Shown one piece after another: positions 63,243-64,000 of a DNA stretch of 64,000 nucleotides. Source of the DNA: Serpens sp035497915. Lineage in GTDB: Bacteria; Pseudomonadota; Gammaproteobacteria; Pseudomonadales; Pseudomonadaceae. The stretch lies in the NCBI RefSeq assembly GCF_035497915.1, contig NZ_DATJCS010000036.1:139958-203957 (forward strand). Direction: 5' to 3'. The notes beneath the pieces were generated by a model. It saw only the letters and a list, made by a program, of their open reading frames with translations. It searched no databases and had not been told where the DNA came from. Each line of letters begins with the position of its first letter. The first letter of the stretch is position 1. Both the position numbers and the translations under genes were made by a program.

Positions 63243-64000
63243 TGTCCATACCCAGTGCCGCCAAGAGCACGCCGATCGGCGGTCGCCAGCAACTCGCTGA
63301 TTATCTGGCTGCCGGCGAAAAGCCCCGCGAAGCCTGGCGCATCGGCACCGAACACGAGAAATTCGGCTTCCTCACCGACAGCCTGCGCCCGCCCACCTTC
63401 GAGGGCGATCGCGGCATCCGCGTGCTGCTGGAAACGCTGGCCAGCCGCTACGGCTGGCAGATCGCCCGCGAGGGCGACACGCCGGTGGCGCTCACCCGCG
63501 GCATGGCCAACATCACGCTGGAACCGGCCGGCCAGCTGGAGCTTTCCGGCGCGCCGCTGGAAACGGTGCACGACACCTGCCGCGAAGTGAATTCGCACCT
63601 GGATGAAGTGCGCTCGGTCGCCGACACGCTGGGCATCGGCTTCCTGGGCATGGGCTTCCAGCCCAAATGGCCGCGCGACGAAATGCCGTGGATGCCCAAG
63701 GGCCGCTACAAGATCATGCACGAGTACATGCCCAAGGTCGGTTCGCTGGGCCTGGACATGATGACCCGCACCTGCACCGTGCAGGTGAACCTGGATTTCG
63801 GCAGCCAGGCCGACATGGTGAAGAAATTCCGTGTCAGCCTGGCGCTGCAGCCGATCGCCACCGCGCTGTTCGCCGATTCGCCGTTCACGGAAGGCCGTCC
63901 AAACGGCTATCAGTCCTACCGCTCGCACATCTGGACCGACACCGACAACGACCGTACCGGCATGCTCGATTTCGTGTTCGAGGACGGCTTCGGCTACGAG
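63243..64000 (+). CDS. gshA: glutamate-cysteine ligase, plant/Xanthomonas type (5' part)
   Basis: The first ~252 residues, running off the window; starts at GTG 63243 with GAGG 7 nt upstream. WRIGTEHEKFGF, TLEPAGQLELSGAPL, GRYKIMHEYM and TCTVQVNLDF are motifs of the GCS2-type enzyme of plants, alphaproteobacteria and xanthomonads, which makes gamma-glutamylcysteine for glutathione. Pseudomonas usually carries the unrelated E. coli-type GshA at another place, so this copy may be acquired. Confidence 0.9.

Noticed and set aside
61373..63928. Minus-strand open frame of about 850 codons opposite trxA, rho and gshA
   Set aside because: Spans three certain genes and their spacers, including a terminator and repeats; shadow of GC-rich coding DNA.

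Overview
The window is high-GC gammaproteobacterial DNA, best read as a Pseudomonas chromosome. The strongest evidence is gene order: the blocks agu / spuI / spuBCDEFGH, argH-algZ-algR-hemC-hemD-hemX-hemY-dsbB-algQ-algP, and hemB-ppk-ppx-trxA-rho match the layout I know from Pseudomonas aeruginosa. Protein lengths also fit (AlgR 248 aa with Asp54, HemB 337 aa from a GTG start, Rho 418 aa). I see no tRNA, rRNA, CRISPR array or transposase gene.

Region 1 (1-21317) is a flagellar locus. A PilZ protein sits at the left edge. A minus-strand run fliM-fliN-fliP-fliQ-fliR-flhB-flhA continues with tight spacing into a GT41-type TPR glycosyltransferase and a methyltransferase. Two tandem paralogous secreted proteins follow in the same direction. 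A divergent plus-strand run encodes a sigma-54 activator and fliE-F-G-H-I-J. Activator beside fliEFGHIJ, facing fliMNPQR-flhBA and without fliO, is the lateral (second-system) flagellar arrangement known from Vibrio and Aeromonas, not the standard Pseudomonas polar arrangement. Unusual points are an FlhB cleavage motif NPLH instead of NPTH, a FliM without the N-terminal CheY-binding peptide, and a FliN that carries a similar peptide.

Region 2 (21318-36912) is mainly polyamine metabolism. After a TetR-like regulator, a Tim44-domain membrane protein and a SMI1/KNR4-like protein come aguR-aguB-aguA (agmatine to putrescine). These are followed by spuI, spuB and spuC (glutamylation and transamination of polyamines) and the spuDEFGH ABC importer. 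The spuA hydrolase gene normally found between spuI and spuB is missing. A duplicated 15-bp sequence upstream of aguB is a good operator candidate for AguR.

Region 3 (36913-58130) is core housekeeping and regulation: nnrS, argH, the AlgZ/AlgR two-component pair, haem synthesis (hemC, hemD, hemX, hemY, and later hemB), dsbB, algQ, a short algP, an ABC-F ATPase, small membrane and hydrolase genes, elbB and ppk.

Region 4 (58131-64000) holds an orphan TRAP solute-binding protein, ppx, trxA, rho and the start of a plant/Xanthomonas-type glutamate-cysteine ligase. The last gene is unexpected at this place and may be acquired. Short palindromic repeats (REPIN-like pairs and MITE-like 90-100 bp elements) are scattered between genes.
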